The notes beneath the pieces are model-generated. The model did no database searches. It worked only from the letters and a program-made list of their open reading frames with translations, and was not told the origin of the DNA. The translations under genes and the position numbers were made by a program. From Macrothele yani (lineage: Eukaryota; Arthropoda; Arachnida; Araneae; Macrothelidae), in NCBI GenBank assembly GCA_039090855.1, contig CM077010.1, positions 46,332,905 through 46,396,904 on the forward strand: DNA of 64,000 nt, written 5' to 3'. This document shows, one piece after another, positions 10,380 through 22,289 of the stretch. How positions within the stretch are numbered: the first letter of the stretch is position 1; every line of letters begins with the position of its first letter.

Positions 10380-11158
10380 GATATCTTCTTCCTCAAGGAG
10401 TTCAGCCGCCACCGCTGAACGATGGGGACGGGGATTATCGTCCGTAAAGACGAACTCTGGTCCGATAGCTCCACGGAACAGGTGAGCATGACGAAGAATG
10501 ACATCATTATAGTACCGTTCACTGGTCACTGACCCACGTTCTACCAGCTGCAACTCGGTACGGCCATTGGCCAAAATGCCGGCATAGTGCATGATTGCTC
10601 CAACATAATTTTTATACTTTTACACGATGTTATCTTGACGGTACCGTGGGCCACGTTCCCGCCAGATGTACCGACGCCCAGAATCGGTCTTTAAACTGAA
10701 TCTGCTTTCATCTGTGAATAAAACGCTACCCCGTTCCTCATTCATTAACCACTGTATTCTCGACACCGTCGCAAACGTGCCAGTTTGTGGCAGTTTCAAA
10801 GGTACACATTTAACAGTTTTTAAGTGCATGAAGCCCTCCCATTCAAACGTCTTGCCAAGCTTTGAAAAGACACACGTGTCCCAGTACTGGCTAACAGCTG
10901 ATTACTCAACTGACTAGCATCACGCAGACGATTCCGCTTTGCAGAGAGCACTAAATACAGATCTTCTTCATGCATTGTGCACCACCTGCCTAAACACGTC
11001 TAGAGACATTTCCAATTGGCTGGTACCTTGAACATAACTTTGACACAATGCTGTGATCGATTCCTAATTCATTTGCAACACTGGTCAGAGTAGACCCTTT
11101 TTCCAGGTGACCGATGATCCGACCACGCTTCCAGTTCTTACGTATTGAGCAGAGACAT

Positions 11159-11690
11159 AGAGCTTAACTAAAACAGACATACAGAGGCTTCAGACAACTG
11201 AAAGAAGTATGGAGATGCTTGGTGTAACCAAGTACATCTGGAAAATACCAGACAGTGACATTAGAGAGATAAGTTCCCTCCGTTTGTGACGTCGCTTTCA
11301 CGTTACACTGCCTGATACGTCGCTGTCGTATTGACGTCGTACATGGCAGCGTTGAAAACCAAGAGGAAGCGTTGGTTTAGGCGTGGCGTCACTAAAAGAG
11401 GGAGATCATCTCTCTGATGCCATGGCCTTGTATTTTCTAGACGGCCTTGGTGTAACCAGGAAGGACAAGAAGGGCAACTTGTGGATCAGGAAAATGGAAA
11501 GTGTAGAAAAACTCATGGTCAAATTAAAATCCTTGACATGGCAATGAGCTGGAAATATTTCTACAAGAACTTACCAGCTATTGACAACAGAAATACTTTA
11601 GACTGGATACCAAAGAACAGAAAGTGATCCAGAAGAAAACCACTTGTTAGATGTGGAAATGAAATTCGAGAGCAAAATACCTTTATTCTG
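11159..11690 (+). pseudogene. RTE LINE fragment, C-terminal RT region
   Basis: Frame-broken similarity to the C-terminal part of the RTE at 46057-49032: TDIQRLQTTERSM near 11180, then LGVTRKDKKGNLWIRKME and KLKSLTW near 11450-11545, and LDWIPKNRK near 11600. About 215 bp (11233-11447) interrupt it, with cttggtgtaaccaag at one edge and cttggtgtaaccagg at the other. It is much older than the two young RTE copies. Confidence 0.7.
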
Positions 11691-12356
11691 TTAATCAACT
11701 GAAGGCTTTGAATACTTTTGTATCTGTACAGATCTTTGCACCAAAATGCTAATAAGAAACATTAATTATGCACTGAATACTTATGGTACCTAAAGTTTCA
11801 GATACTGCACAAACAGAAAAACGGGAATAATACTTACCCATGTGACCAAGAAGGAAATACGTTTTTGAAAACATGGCTTAACACATTTGATTTTAGTTAT
11901 GCAAAAATTGCTGATGATTAAAGAGTCAAAATTTTGAATTTTCACAGTCACGGTACAAAATGAGTCCCGATTCCTTAAAATTGCACTAAAAACTCAAACT
12001 GCATTTCACCCGCTGCTGTAGCGTTCATTTTAAATCAGCTTTCAGATGTAAACTTCAAAGCTATTTAAATGAATAATTTTTCAAAATCGATCAAACAACA
12101 TATAAATATTATTTTTGTTTATGCTAGCATTATCGTATGCTTATAATTTTGTTTGTATCTTCGTAATTTTCTGGGAGCATCTTATGAATTGAGTTTTAAA
12201 GACAGTGTACAAATAACAGCAGTTTTTGGAGAATATCTAAAAACACGATATTTTAAATGTGGACAAACGGACAAAATTACATTGGCCGGATGTTTTACAT
12301 TTCGATTGTAAAATAATGGAAATGAGTTCGACATTTGCTGCTGCATTCGTACTTAC
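11691..12356. other. Intron sequence downstream of the guanylate cyclase exon
   Basis: AT-rich. Nothing recognised apart from the splice donor at its right edge. Confidence 0.5.
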
Positions 12357-12525
12357 TTAGTTATTGTCTTCAGTTGAGTCTTGATCTCCGGAAAGGCTGG
12401 TCTTTCATCCGGATTTTCGCTCCAACACTTCCTCATAAGCTGCAAAAGATCAATCGGCCCGCTTTCAGGCGGAACTTCAGGTCGGAATGGGGGAATAGTG
12501 CTCATGCGTATTCGGTGAAGAATCT
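12357..12525 (-). CDS. Receptor guanylate cyclase, internal exon (end of kinase-homology domain)
   Basis: This exon encodes about 56 residues. They include PPFRPEV, then LLQLMRKCWSENPDERPAF and EIKTQLK, the C-lobe signature of the kinase-homology domain of receptor guanylate cyclases, which make cGMP at the plasma membrane. The acceptor is a pyrimidine-rich tract ending in ATAG, and the donor reads AA|GTAAGT. It enters in phase 1: a G from the exon at 28733-28909 plus AG completes a Glu codon and gives the join VIEPEEILHRI. It leaves in phase 2. The next exon should carry the dimerisation coiled coil and the cyclase domain; I could not find it in the remaining 12.3 kb, so it probably lies beyond the window. 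A protein kinase is the alternative, but CWSENPDERP after PPFRP is typical of guanylate cyclases. Confidence 0.9.
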
Positions 12526-12709
12526 CTATTTCAGGGTAGAAAGAAAATCGTTAACAATCTACTTTTAGTCTTTCCCCCTTTCTTTTCTGCAATTTACACA
12601 ATTCAGCGAAACTGAAACTGTAAAAATATTATATCATATCCATGTGTCAGAATGAAAATAGTCTTTATTTTTGTTTTCCGGTTACATGTGTTCCTTTTTT
12701 CTTTCAAGA
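12526..12709. other. Intron sequence upstream of the guanylate cyclase exon
   Basis: The region adjoining the acceptor is pyrimidine-rich on the minus strand. No other feature. Confidence 0.5.
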
Positions 12710-12779
12710 GAGAGATCTATTTCAGCGGGTAACCAGGACATTCCTTGACGTTCTAGGCACCCGCTCAAATGGATCTCTC
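12710..12779. repeat. Long hairpin (20-bp arms, 30-nt loop)
   Basis: Arms 12710-12729 and 12760-12779 (gagagatctatttcagcggg and its inverse) pair with two mismatches. It lies within about 260 bp of the guanylate cyclase exon. It may be a transposon end or an intronic RNA hairpin. Confidence 0.65.
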
Positions 12780-12959
12780 GCAAGTACAATATATCGAAAG
12801 CACTTCGCTGTTTTCTCGACTCCACATAGCAAGTCCGATCACCCTTGGCAACAAAAACTCAGCGCCCTTTATAGTTGCGTATATCGCGCGATACATTGTA
12901 ATGTTCGTATAAGTATCGTAGACTGAACACTACACAAATCAGATCTTAAATACTTCAGA

Positions 12960-13407
12960 TAGAGTGAAATAGGTGTCAATAAACTTCAGAAAGGTTACTT
13001 ACTACTATTAGTCTTTATTCAGCCATAAATCCTTTGGCACTTCAACAAGGTGTAATCAAACAAACGTGAGTTAATAATGATAACACTTGGGGAATAAAAC
13101 AACACCAACACTAAAGTAGAACACGCAGCCTTTAAATAACTAAAACTTCAATGTAACGACGTCACTTCCACAATTAGTATTATAACTTCTAACATCTCCA
13201 CATACTGATGCCGCTGAAACATTACATATCGGTCAATTCTCATCTGACACATACACACGTCATACATTCTGACCTCAAGGTGTTGCCAACCAAATTCTTG
13301 CGAGAGAGAAGATATCACGTTAAGTTTGGAAACGCGAAGGAGAACGAACTCAAATCTACATAGAGAAAGAAACTAAAAAGGAAAATTAAATTACAGTACA
13401 CGTCACA
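12960..13407 (-). repeat. Dispersed repeat, possible solo LTR (copy 1)
   Basis: The right 140 bp (ending cgtcaca) match the right end of 22290-22632, sharing acatagagaaagaaactaaa and the preceding ttgccaac and cgttaagt blocks. On the minus strand the unit starts TGTGACGT and has AATAAAGACT near its other end, as LTRs do. No internal retrotransposon ORFs or clear 5-bp duplication were found. Confidence 0.4.
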
Positions 13408-13934
13408 ACATATATGTTCAGATAAAGACAGTTTGGAAAAAGAACTTGATTTCCTAAAAATGTTACAGTACAGCGAGGATACAACACTTCCATTATAGAC
13501 AATGCTTTAACAACATTCCGGAAACCGAAGCCTATTTCCACTTTAACCCCTGTGGTGCGTCTATTACGAGTTATCAATCCTTATTTTCATGGATATTTCT
13601 GAGACGGCGTTTTCTTTGATGACAACAATCTTTAACTATCTCACCTTTTATTTCATAAGAGCTTTTAAGAAACTTTCAGGAAATTTACCAAAAAATAAAA
13701 AAATAAAAAAATTGGGGTGAAAGGTGAATAAATACCACGGAGAAACATTTTCAACATTCAGATAACCGATATTGCAGTACTTTCGATCTGAGGAAATATT
13801 GAGAAACAAAATCGATGTGACGTCACATTATACTACCAGTAAAGTAATAATGGGCCAGTTTAAAAAATAACTCTGGAAGGAGTAGTCTTTAGTGACTTGA
13901 AATGAAGAGATTCCTTAGAAAATTCATTTCGTAC
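13408..13934. other. Intron sequence without recognised features
   Basis: AT-rich with short A tracts. Nothing supported. Confidence 0.4.
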
Positions 13935-14099
13935 TTATAACGAAGTAAATATCTCTGTCATTTTTGTCAACGCCGGGCATCGAACCCGAGTCCCCTTATT
14001 CCGGAATAAGTCGCTCCACCAACTGAGCTACGAAGACGTATGTTCTCGCTGCTATCTGCCTTTATCTCATGTGCGTCCTGCGGTTCACGCACGTCACAT
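13935..14099 (-). mobile_element. tRNA-derived SINE, family A (copy 5)
   Basis: Minus-strand A-box TAGCTCAGTTGGTGGAG and B-box GGGTTCGATGCCC. The B box differs from the other copies by two bases. Confidence 0.8.
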
Positions 14100-14394
14100 A
14101 CTGTAATAATGAAGTTATTCCATATGGATTTTGCATGTATGTTTTTCTCTCCTTACTGTTAGTCTTTTACTTTCACCATATGCGTTGAAAAATTATGCTC
14201 AGACCTACATTTTATTTTTATTTCAAAAACATGATTTAGTCCATTTTCCCCAGAAATGCTTAAAAGCGATAAAGACGTCTATATCTTATTTGGGAATTAA
14301 AATTTTTAGGTGAATTAATATATAGTTAGAACGTTTCAGCATATATGTAGAAAGTCTAAGTGAGAGATGGGTTTGCCTCCTCGTGGTGCTCCAA
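14100..14394. other. Intron sequence before the satellite
   Basis: No feature recognised. Confidence 0.4.
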
Positions 14395-16645
14395 GGGCAA
14401 CAATGGCCTCTGTGCATCTTGTAGAAGTACCAGCTCGTCTGAGGGACATTGACAAAAAGACCCCAACTCACTGGATTATGTTCCAGGATCCTTAAGTGGA
14501 ACAGCACACAGAACAGCAACAATGGCCTCTGTGAATCTTTGAGAGGCACCAGCTCGTCTGTGTGGCATTGGCGAAAATACCCCTACACAATGGGTTATGT
14601 TCAAGAATCCATAAGTGAGACGGCACACAGACCAACAACAATGGCCTCTGTGATTCTTGGAGAGGTACCAGTTCGTCTGTGTGACATTGGCGAAAAGACC
14701 CCAACTCACTGCGTTATGTTCCAGGATCCTTAGGTAGAACGGCACACAGAACAGCAACAATGGCCTCTGTGAATCTTGGAGAGGTACCAGCTCGTCTGTG
14801 TGACATTGGCGAAAAGACACCAACTCACTGCGTTATGTTCCAGGATCCTTATGTGGAACGGTACACAGAACAGCAACAATGGTCTCTGTGAATCTTAGAG
14901 AGGTACTTGCTCGTCTGTGTGACATTGGCGAAAAGACCCCTACTCAATGGGTTATGTTCAAGGATCCTTAGGTTGAACGGTACACGGAACAGCAACAATG
15001 GCCTCTGTGAATCTTGGAGAGGTACCAGCTCGTCTGTGTGACATTGGCGAAAAGACACCAACTCACTGCGTTATGTTCCAGGATCCTTATGTGGAACGGT
15101 ACACAGAACAGCAACAATGGTCTCTGTGAATCTTAGAGAGGTACTTGCTCGTCTGTGTGACATTGGCGAAAAGACCCCTACTCAATGGGTTATGTTCAAG
15201 GATCCTTAGGTTGAACGGTACACGGAACAGCAACAATGGCCTCTGTGAATCTTGGAGAGGTACCAGCTCGTCTGTGCGACATTGGCGAAAAGACACCAAC
15301 TCACTGCGTTATGTTCCAGGATCCTTATGTGGAACGGTACACAGAACAGCAACAATGGTCTCTGTGAATCTTAGAGAGGTACTTGCTCGTCTGTGTGACA
15401 TTGGCGAAAAGACACCAACTCACTGCGTTATGTTCCAGGATCCTTATGTGGAACGGCACACAGAACAGCAACAATGGTCTCTGTGAATCTTAGAGAGGTA
15501 CTTGCTCGTCTGTGTGACATTGGCGAAAAGACCCCAACTCACTGGATGATGTTCCGGGATCCTTAGGTTGAACGGCACATAGAAAAGCAACAATGGCCTC
15601 TGTGAATCTTGGAGAGGTGCCAGCTCGTCTGTGTGACATTGGCGAAAAGACACCAACTCACTGCGTTATGTTCCAGAATCCTTATGTGGAACGGTACACA
15701 GAACAACAACAATGGTCTCTGTGAATCTTAGAGAGGTACTTGCTCGTCTGTGTGACATTGGCGAAAAGACCCCTACTCAATGGGTTATGTTCAAGAATCC
15801 ATAAGTGAAACGGCACACACAACAACAACAATGGTCTCTGTGAATCTTAGAGAGGTACTTGCTCGTCTGTGTGACATTGGCGAAAAGACCCCAACTCACT
15901 GGATGATGTTCCGGGATCCTTAGGTTGAACGGCACATAGAAAAGCAACAATGGCCTCTGTGAATCTTGGAGAGGTGCCAGCTCGTCTGTGTGACATTGGC
16001 GAAAAGACACCAACTCACTGCGTTATGTTCCAGGATCCTTATGTGGAACGGTACACAGAACAGCAACAATGGTCTCTGTGAATCTTAGAGAGGTACTTGC
16101 TCGTCTGTGTGACATTGGCGAAAGACCCCAACTCAATGGGTTATGTTCAAGAATCCATAAGTGAAACGGCACACAGAACAACAACAATGGTCTCTGTGAA
16201 TCTTAGAGAGGTGCCAGCTCGTCTGTGTGACATTGGCGAAAAGACACCAACTCACTGCGTTATGTTCCAGGATCCTTATGTGGAACGGTACACAGAACAG
16301 CAACAATGGTCTCTGTGAATCTTAGAGAGGTACTTGCTCGTCTGTGTGACATTGGCGAAAGACCCCTACTCAATGGGTTATGTTCAAGAATCCATAAGTG
16401 AAACGGCACACAGAACAACAACAATGGTCTCTGTGAATCTTAGAGAGGTACTTGCTCGTCTGTGTGACATTGGCGAAAAGACCCCAACTCACTGGATGAT
16501 GTTCCGGGATCCTTAGGTTGAACGGCACATAGAAAAGCAACAATGGCCTCTGTGAATCTTGGAGAGGTGCCAGCTCGTCTGAGTGACATTGGCGAAAAGA
16601 CCCAACTCACTGGGTTATGTCCTAGGATCATTCGGTGGAACGACC
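14395..16645. repeat. 119-bp satellite, about 19 copies, with higher-order structure
   Basis: The block gtgacattggcgaaaa recurs at 14681, 14800, 14919 and 15038 and onwards, giving an exact 119-bp period. Two monomer types can be told apart by aatcttggagaggtaccagc and aatcttagagaggtacttgc. They alternate as 238-bp dimers from about 14820 to 15400 and form a 357-bp pattern from about 15440 to 16020. The 60-113-codon open frames here are by-products: the period is not a multiple of three and stops recur at unit positions. The origin of the monomer is unknown. Confidence 0.95.
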
Positions 16646-16949
16646 AACTGGAACCGTTAGCTGTCGACTGATCACCCGCACTGATGTACCTTTATGATTT
16701 TTATGACTCTAAGAAAGAATAAAACTGACTCATGAGTGGAATATGGTGACCTGCCACACTTGAGAAAGATGATCCACTACGGATACAATATGTAAATGAA
16801 AAATGGCATATGAGAAAAATATTCTTATTTATTTATTTTTATTTATTTATTTATGAAATTTATAAAAATATATTAACAAAAATGAAAAAAAGTATACAAT
16901 TATCTATTATTTTATACAAAAATAATTATATTTTATTAAATATATCTCG
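16646..16949. other. AT-rich stretch with (attt)n
   Basis: It contains a ttatttatttatttttattt tract near 16825-16855. No coding signal. Confidence 0.5.
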
Positions 16950-19900
16950 GCTGAGTGAGTATAAGATTGATGTATGAAATACTAGAGGTATAAATGGAAA
17001 GATAAATGAGGTGACTGAAAAATGAATAAGTATAGATTGGATTTGCTGTGCGTAAGTGAAACTGAAAAGAAGGAAATTGGGATATAAGATATGAGTGAAA
17101 CGGTGAGTGGGTGATTTGGAGTGTTGGATAATATGAGAGCACAGGCTGGTGTAAGTGGGATTTTAAGTGAAAAGATGAAGAACAACTTGATTCATTACAG
17201 CTGCATTAGTGAGAGAATTCTTTAGATACGACTGAAAGTGAAACTTCAGAGAATAGTGATTGTTGTAGTGTATGCTCCTTGTGATTCAGAACCTGCTGAT
17301 AGGAAGGAAACTTTTGGAATGAGCTAAAAGCTGTTTTGAGCCAATTTGCTGCTAAAGAGAAAGTTATAATAGCAGGAGATTTTAATGCTAGAGTGGGTGT
17401 TCAGAATGGGATTTCTGATAATGCTCTGGGTAAGTTTAATGATCTTAAATAAATTTTCAACCGCAAGTATATCCACACAGACAGTTGGGAAAATCGTACT
17501 CTGGGACAAAAGAGTGTCATAAATTTTGTTGTTTTTGATCAGCGTCTGAAACACTTAGTTGTTGACATTGATGTGATGATAGGTGCGGATGTTGGCTCTG
17601 ATCATTACTTGGTAGTATCAAGAGTGAAACTGAATGTTAGTTGGAGGAAAAGGAATAGGAAGAAGCCTAGAATGGAAAGAATAAAGGTTCAATGCGCCAT
17701 AAAAAAACAGCTTTACTCTAAATTACCCAGAAAACGACTGAATGAGTTGAAGTCTTGTGAGAGATATTAAGAAAAGAAGTGGGCATATTTTGAGAACTGT
17801 GTTGTTATTGCTGATGATGAGGTCTGTGGTACGGCAATGGTGGGTAACAGAGGTGATGCTTGGTGGAACAGTGAGATAAGAAGCAGTTAAGGGAATGAAG
17901 GAAACATATTTGGGGATGTTGCAAGGTGGAGTTTTTGAGGATGAATATCGCTGTAAGAAGCGTGAGGCAGCCAAGCTAGTTCGCCAGAGTAAGGCAAACA
18001 ATAGGAAGGAGAAGGTGGAAAGGCATGAATCGGCATTTTGGAAAGATAGAAAAAGTTTCTGGAAGTACATAGGACGTAGGAAACATAGGGGGAATAAAAT
18101 TCTACGCTGTATGAAGAATAGGATCGGAGAAATGATATGGGAGCCCAATACGTTAAGTGAAAGATACTTCTGTGAGTTATTAGAGCACGAAAGCAAAGGC
18201 GATTCCGAGGCAGAAACAGATGATGTCAGAATGAGAGATGAAAGTACAGGAAGGATCTCAAGAGAAGAGGTGTGTAAAGCTCTAAAATCTCTTTAGAATG
18301 GTAAGACTCCGGGGATGGGTGGCATAACGGCTGTGATGCTAAAATATGGTGGTGACTCTGTAATTGACGGGTTAACTGAAATTTGCCAGTTGTGCTGTTA
18401 GTTAGGAATGGTCCCTCAGGATTGGAGGGATACTAACGCTGTTCTTTTGAATAAGGGAAAGGGTGATCACTCTGAATGCAAGAACTTTCGTGGTATCAGT
18501 TTGCTGAGGGTGCCTGGGAAAGTATTTGGAAAGGTTGTTATTGATAAGGTACGAGGTTTTACATAAGAGAAAGTGTGGTATGTGCAGAGTGGTTTTATGC
18601 CTGTTAAGGGATGCACGAACCAAATTTTCTCATTACGTTTGATGATTGAAAAGTACCTGTTTGTTGGTAGGAAATTACATTTGCTATAATCATAGATTTA
18701 GAGAAAGCTTATGATCGAGTAAATACCGTAGGACTCTTCTGTGGAAGGTACTGAATAAATATGGTGTCACTGGTAATCTACTTAGTAGTGTGAAAGACCT
18801 TATGCTGGCAGTTGAGCATGTATACGAGTAAATGGTGTTCTATCGAAATGCTTTTCTATTGGAGCAGAAGTCAAACAGGGTTCTGTGATGTCACCCTGGC
18901 TGTTTAATGTATTTATGGATGCGTGCATGCGTGATGCTAAAATGGACAACGCTGGTTTATGTCTTGGTGATATCCATGTGACCAGATTGCTATATGCTGA
19001 TGACACAGTGAAAATGAGTTGCAGAGTATGTTGGCCCGGATGTACGAAGTTTGTACAAATTTCAAACTGAGTATAAATAAGCGAAAAACCAAAGCTATGG
19101 TGTTTGAGCGGGGAAATGTTAGTGCTGTATGCAGGATAAGTCTAAATGGCCTTTTTGGATACGAGTTTGTATACTTGGGAAACATGTTTGACCGAGAGAA
19201 CAAATTAGATGGCGAAATGAGTAGGCGAGTGAACTCTTCACTGAAGGTCATAGCTGCTTTAGGAGGATTTCACAGAAATGATGGGTGCTCAAGAAAGCCC
19301 CGAATAGCTGTATATGAAAGTGTAATTCTGATGTATGGTAGTGAAACCTGTGTTCTGCAGAAAGGACATAAGGGTCGTTTGTGTGCTGGGGAGATGAGTT
19401 ACCTACGGGGAGTTTGTGTGGTAAGATACTCCCTGATCATGTGAGGAATGAAGATGAGTTGCAGATGTGTAATGTGAGGCAATGTGGAGACTAGTATTCT
19501 TAGGTGGTTTGGCCATGTTAAAAGAATGAGTGATGAGATCATGAAAGAAATACGGGATTACGCCATATAATACAAATTTTGAAGATGACAATCCGATTTT
19601 TGGCGTAAATGTGACAAGGATGGTAAGTCAGATAATATCCGAAAACTTGAAAATTTTCATCGTCCTGGAGCGGGACTCGAACCCGAACCTCCAGATTCGC
19701 TAAACATGAATGCCGGTTGCTTCGACTAGCGAATCCTGTGATGGTTAAATTCAAATTGATCGGAAACTTGAAATTTGGTCGTTCTGGGTGGTGTAGTGGT
19801 TAGCATACCTAGGCGTTTTCTGGGAGACGCGGGTTCGAGTCCCGCTCCAGGACGATGAAAAAAATTTTCTTTTCAAGTTTTCGGATATTATCTGACTTAC

Positions 19901-20226
19901 CATCCTTGTCACATTTACGCCAAAAATCGGATTGTCATCTTCAAAATTTGAGTGATGAGATGTTTACTAAGAGAATTTATTCAGGAATGGCAGGGAAGAA
20001 AGTTAGAGAAAGGCCAAAGAAATCATAGGAGGACCAGATTCAGGAATGTCTGCACGCGTAAAAGATAATGAGTGTGCAAAAGGTCTTGTGTGTGGCGCGT
20101 GATGGATATTAATGAAGCTCGAGCTGTGTTCCGAGATCGCTGTAAATGGAGACGTCTGATATGGCAACAGTGAGTTCTTTCTGTGAGGAACTAACCTCTG
20201 AATATCAGAGATGTATGTATGTATGT
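16950..20226 (+). pseudogene. Degenerate non-LTR retrotransposon (endonuclease plus RT)
   Basis: Fragments in order: TRGINGKINEVTEKMNKYRL and LCVSETE (endonuclease start, about 16975-17070), AGDFNARVG-like near 17375, SDHYLV near 17595, a basic linker KRREAAKLVRQSKANNRKEK near 17955, NFRGISLLRVPGKVFGKVV near 18485, MSPWLFNVFMDACM near 18888, LLYADDT (catalytic, near 18990), YESVILMYGSETCVLQKG near 19310 and the C-terminal GRLCAGE. The 3' end has an (atgt)n tail near 20212. Many stops and frameshifts are present and a family F SINE splits the 3' part. The RT boxes resemble RTE-type LINEs of a different lineage from the young copies. Confidence 0.8.
19540..19950. mobile_element. Inverted (foldback) SINE-like element, family F, with 11-bp target duplication
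   Basis: Element of 411 bp flanked by exact agtgatgagat (19529-19539 and 19951-19961). Its arms of about 110 bp are inverted copies. Each arm ends in a B-box-like motif pointing outward: cgggactcgaacccg near 19671 and cgggttcgagtcccg near 19831. The right unit also has the A-box GGTGTAGTGGTTAGCA, giving a near-complete tRNA-like sequence. It interrupts the decayed LINE. The left end extends about 25 bp further than the right. Confidence 0.88.
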
Positions 20227-20494
20227 TTCAGCATATATCTGGTCATAGAATCCCCTAGGATGCAAGAAGGGAAGGTTCAAATTAAAGTGTTCTACAATGT
20301 TCCATATTACGTGGAGCATTTGCAAAGAAAATATGTTGACTACACAGTTGTCAGACAATCATCCGGTAGAATTGGCACGCTATTCAATGAAACAGAAGTT
20401 TGACCAAGACAAGCTGGGAAGTATTTATCATGTCAAACTTTACTCGGTCCAAAAATAGTTTTGTTTTCAATTTACCACTATCTAAAAATACATG
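20227..20494. other. Intron sequence without recognised features
   Basis: No repeat or coding similarity seen. Confidence 0.4.
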
Positions 20495-21743
20495 TACAGT
20501 CAATAGACAAATAACTTGAGATACCTACCAAATAGTGTTTTGGTCTTCCTTCAGCGCGTATGATAGCATGTATATGCCGAGGCATCGACTCTACCAGATG
20601 CCGGAGTAATACCAGCCATGTCTCTCTGATGCAGTATTGTATACAACTCCGCCCGAGACACTGGTCCATGATCCATTGATCCTGGGCCAACCAGAGATCT
20701 TCGACAGATTGAAAATCTGGGGATCTTGTGGGCCACTGGATGGTTTCAAACTCAGATGAGTGTTCCTCGGGTGGTTGCGGCCCGGTAGGATGGCACATTG
20801 TTTCCGTGAAACAGATAAACGCCCGTAGGATGCGCGAAGGTTATGAAAACGTGAAGGTCATCAATAAGCACAAGCTGGTAGCGCGCAGCGATTAAGAACC
20901 TCTTCAGACACACAAAGGGACGTAACGAGTCGCATGAGAAGGTTCCCCAAACCATCACAAAGCCACTATGGCATTTAACAGAGCTGACATGGCTCTGTTC
21001 AAGTCGTTGAGCCCTGTTTTGAGCCAACATAGCTTTGGTCAAAGTGAGTGTGGGTGTAGCGTCAACAGCATGAGGCCATGCTGTCGACGTCACCCCCACG
21101 CCCTCCCGTCAGCTCGGTGCAGCTAAAAATGGTACTCATCTGACCACACGACGCGACGCCACTGGGCGGAGGCACAGGCTTGATGTTCCCAGCACCAGGC
21201 AAGGCGTAATTTCCAGTGACGAGCAATTAACCTGTAGCACACGAGTAGGACGTCGGCTCCCGTTGCCTAGGATACGGAGCGTGCGCCGTACTGTTTGCTC
21301 GGTTACGGTGCTCGGACCTCCAACATTTAACCTCGGTGTAATTTACACCACCGTCCCCAAGCGGTCGGTCTGAACCAGCCTGGACAGTTTACTTTGAACC
21401 CGGTCATCAATGTAGTGCGGTGAGTCGCCGCTTGCTCGCTGGGTGCTGGTACATTCGTCGATGGTGTACTCGTGGTACACCCTTGATATGGTTGCCTTAG
21501 GTAACCCTGGGTATCTTACAACTCGGGCGATAGAATGACCCACCTGTCTTGCGCCGAAAATGCATTAGCTATCAAAGTCGTTCAGATCATCTTATTCGTC
21601 GATTGCGGTAAGTGTTGGGTGGCTCTGCTGTCCGACTATTTATCGCCTTTATTCGTTTTGGGCATGTCCCGCTCTGCTTGGTGGGGGATATTCATGTCAA
21701 GTGCTAATCACCCCTATCTCTAATGTTTTGTCTACTGAGTGTA
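20495..21743 (-). pseudogene. Tc1-like transposon relic with both ends
   Basis: Imperfect inverted ends (20495-20523 and 21715-21743, containing agacaaa and ttgagata-type blocks) bracket a decayed transposase. Minus-strand pieces are HSIARVVRYPGLPKATISRVYHEY (helix-turn-helix), SSVKCHSGFVMVWGTFSCD (mid-domain), HGNNVPSYRAA (second-Asp region, Asp lost to Asn), IQWPTRSPDFQSVEDLWL (Glu region, Glu kept) and HLVESMPRHIHAIIRAEG. Several frameshifts. Confidence 0.85.
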
Positions 21744-22279
21744 TACATATACACGTTAGTAAAATCATGCAATGCATTGATTAAGATATGCTTTCCAACA
21801 TACTTACCAGAAATCATTACTCAAGTTATGAGTATAATGGCTGTGGAATAAATCTCGCTCCTGTGCCCTGACCTTTGACCCAATTTTGATGATATTCAAC
21901 AGAACCGGTTCAGTACATCTCCGGAACAAAGTAAAGTTTTCTCGCAATCGAAGCATTTTTACGTAAATTACGACGCATAGGGACGATGGAATGGATCCCT
22001 TTCCTGTGTTCTGACCTTTGATCTCATTTTTCTCCATTTCCAATAGGGTTTCTTCCCAGGTCGTCCTCTACCACATACGAAAATGTCATCGAAATCGAAC
22101 CATTTTTATGCGAGTTATCGTGCGGATGGGCGGACAAACAGACAGACGGACAAAGCTGGAGCATATACGCTTCTTCAACCTACGGTTTATAACTTAGAAG
22201 TATTTTCGTACTTCTACGTTATTTTAAAAACATAACCATAAGATGAAATAGTTCCTAAATTAAACCTTAACGGCCAGAC
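21744..22279. repeat. Probable dispersed repeat with internal duplication
   Basis: Two paragraphs share the pattern 'ctgtgccctgacctttgac / tgtgttctgacctttgat' followed by 'cgaagcattttta / cgaaccattttta', about 140 bp apart. The stretch ends in acaaacagacagacggacaa, a motif common in arthropod interspersed repeats. The class was not identified. Confidence 0.35.
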
Positions 22280-22289
22280 GAAACGTGTA

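Larger units (their letters stand above)
9618..11158 (-). pseudogene. Tc1-like transposase relic split by an inverted SINE
   Basis: On the minus strand the N-terminal remnant near 11150-11040 reads RGRIIGHLEKGSTLTSVANELG. Next come RGSVLFTDESRFSLKTDSGR with the first Asp (10830-10620), ILANGRTELQLVERGSVT, and RGAIGPEFVFTDDNPRPHRS with the second Asp (10592-10400). After the SINE come MEWTAYSLDTSPMEHALGRR with the Glu (9803-9744) and the C-terminus LPQELLNNLVLSLPHRC. It is closely related to the relic at 59281-60848. Stops and frameshifts are present. Confidence 0.88.

Noticed and set aside
1..12356. Next guanylate cyclase exon (dimerisation coiled coil and cyclase domain)
   Set aside because: I looked for the conserved coiled-coil and cyclase motifs on the minus strand and found none; the exon probably lies outside the window.
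14449..16631. Repeated open frames of 60-115 codons in the 119-bp satellite
   Set aside because: They recur with the satellite period, lie on both strands and contain the same stops at unit boundaries.
19789..19860. Functional tRNA gene
   Set aside because: The cloverleaf-like unit is the head of an inverted SINE with a target duplication and a similar but diverged copy at 10196; no terminator T run follows directly.
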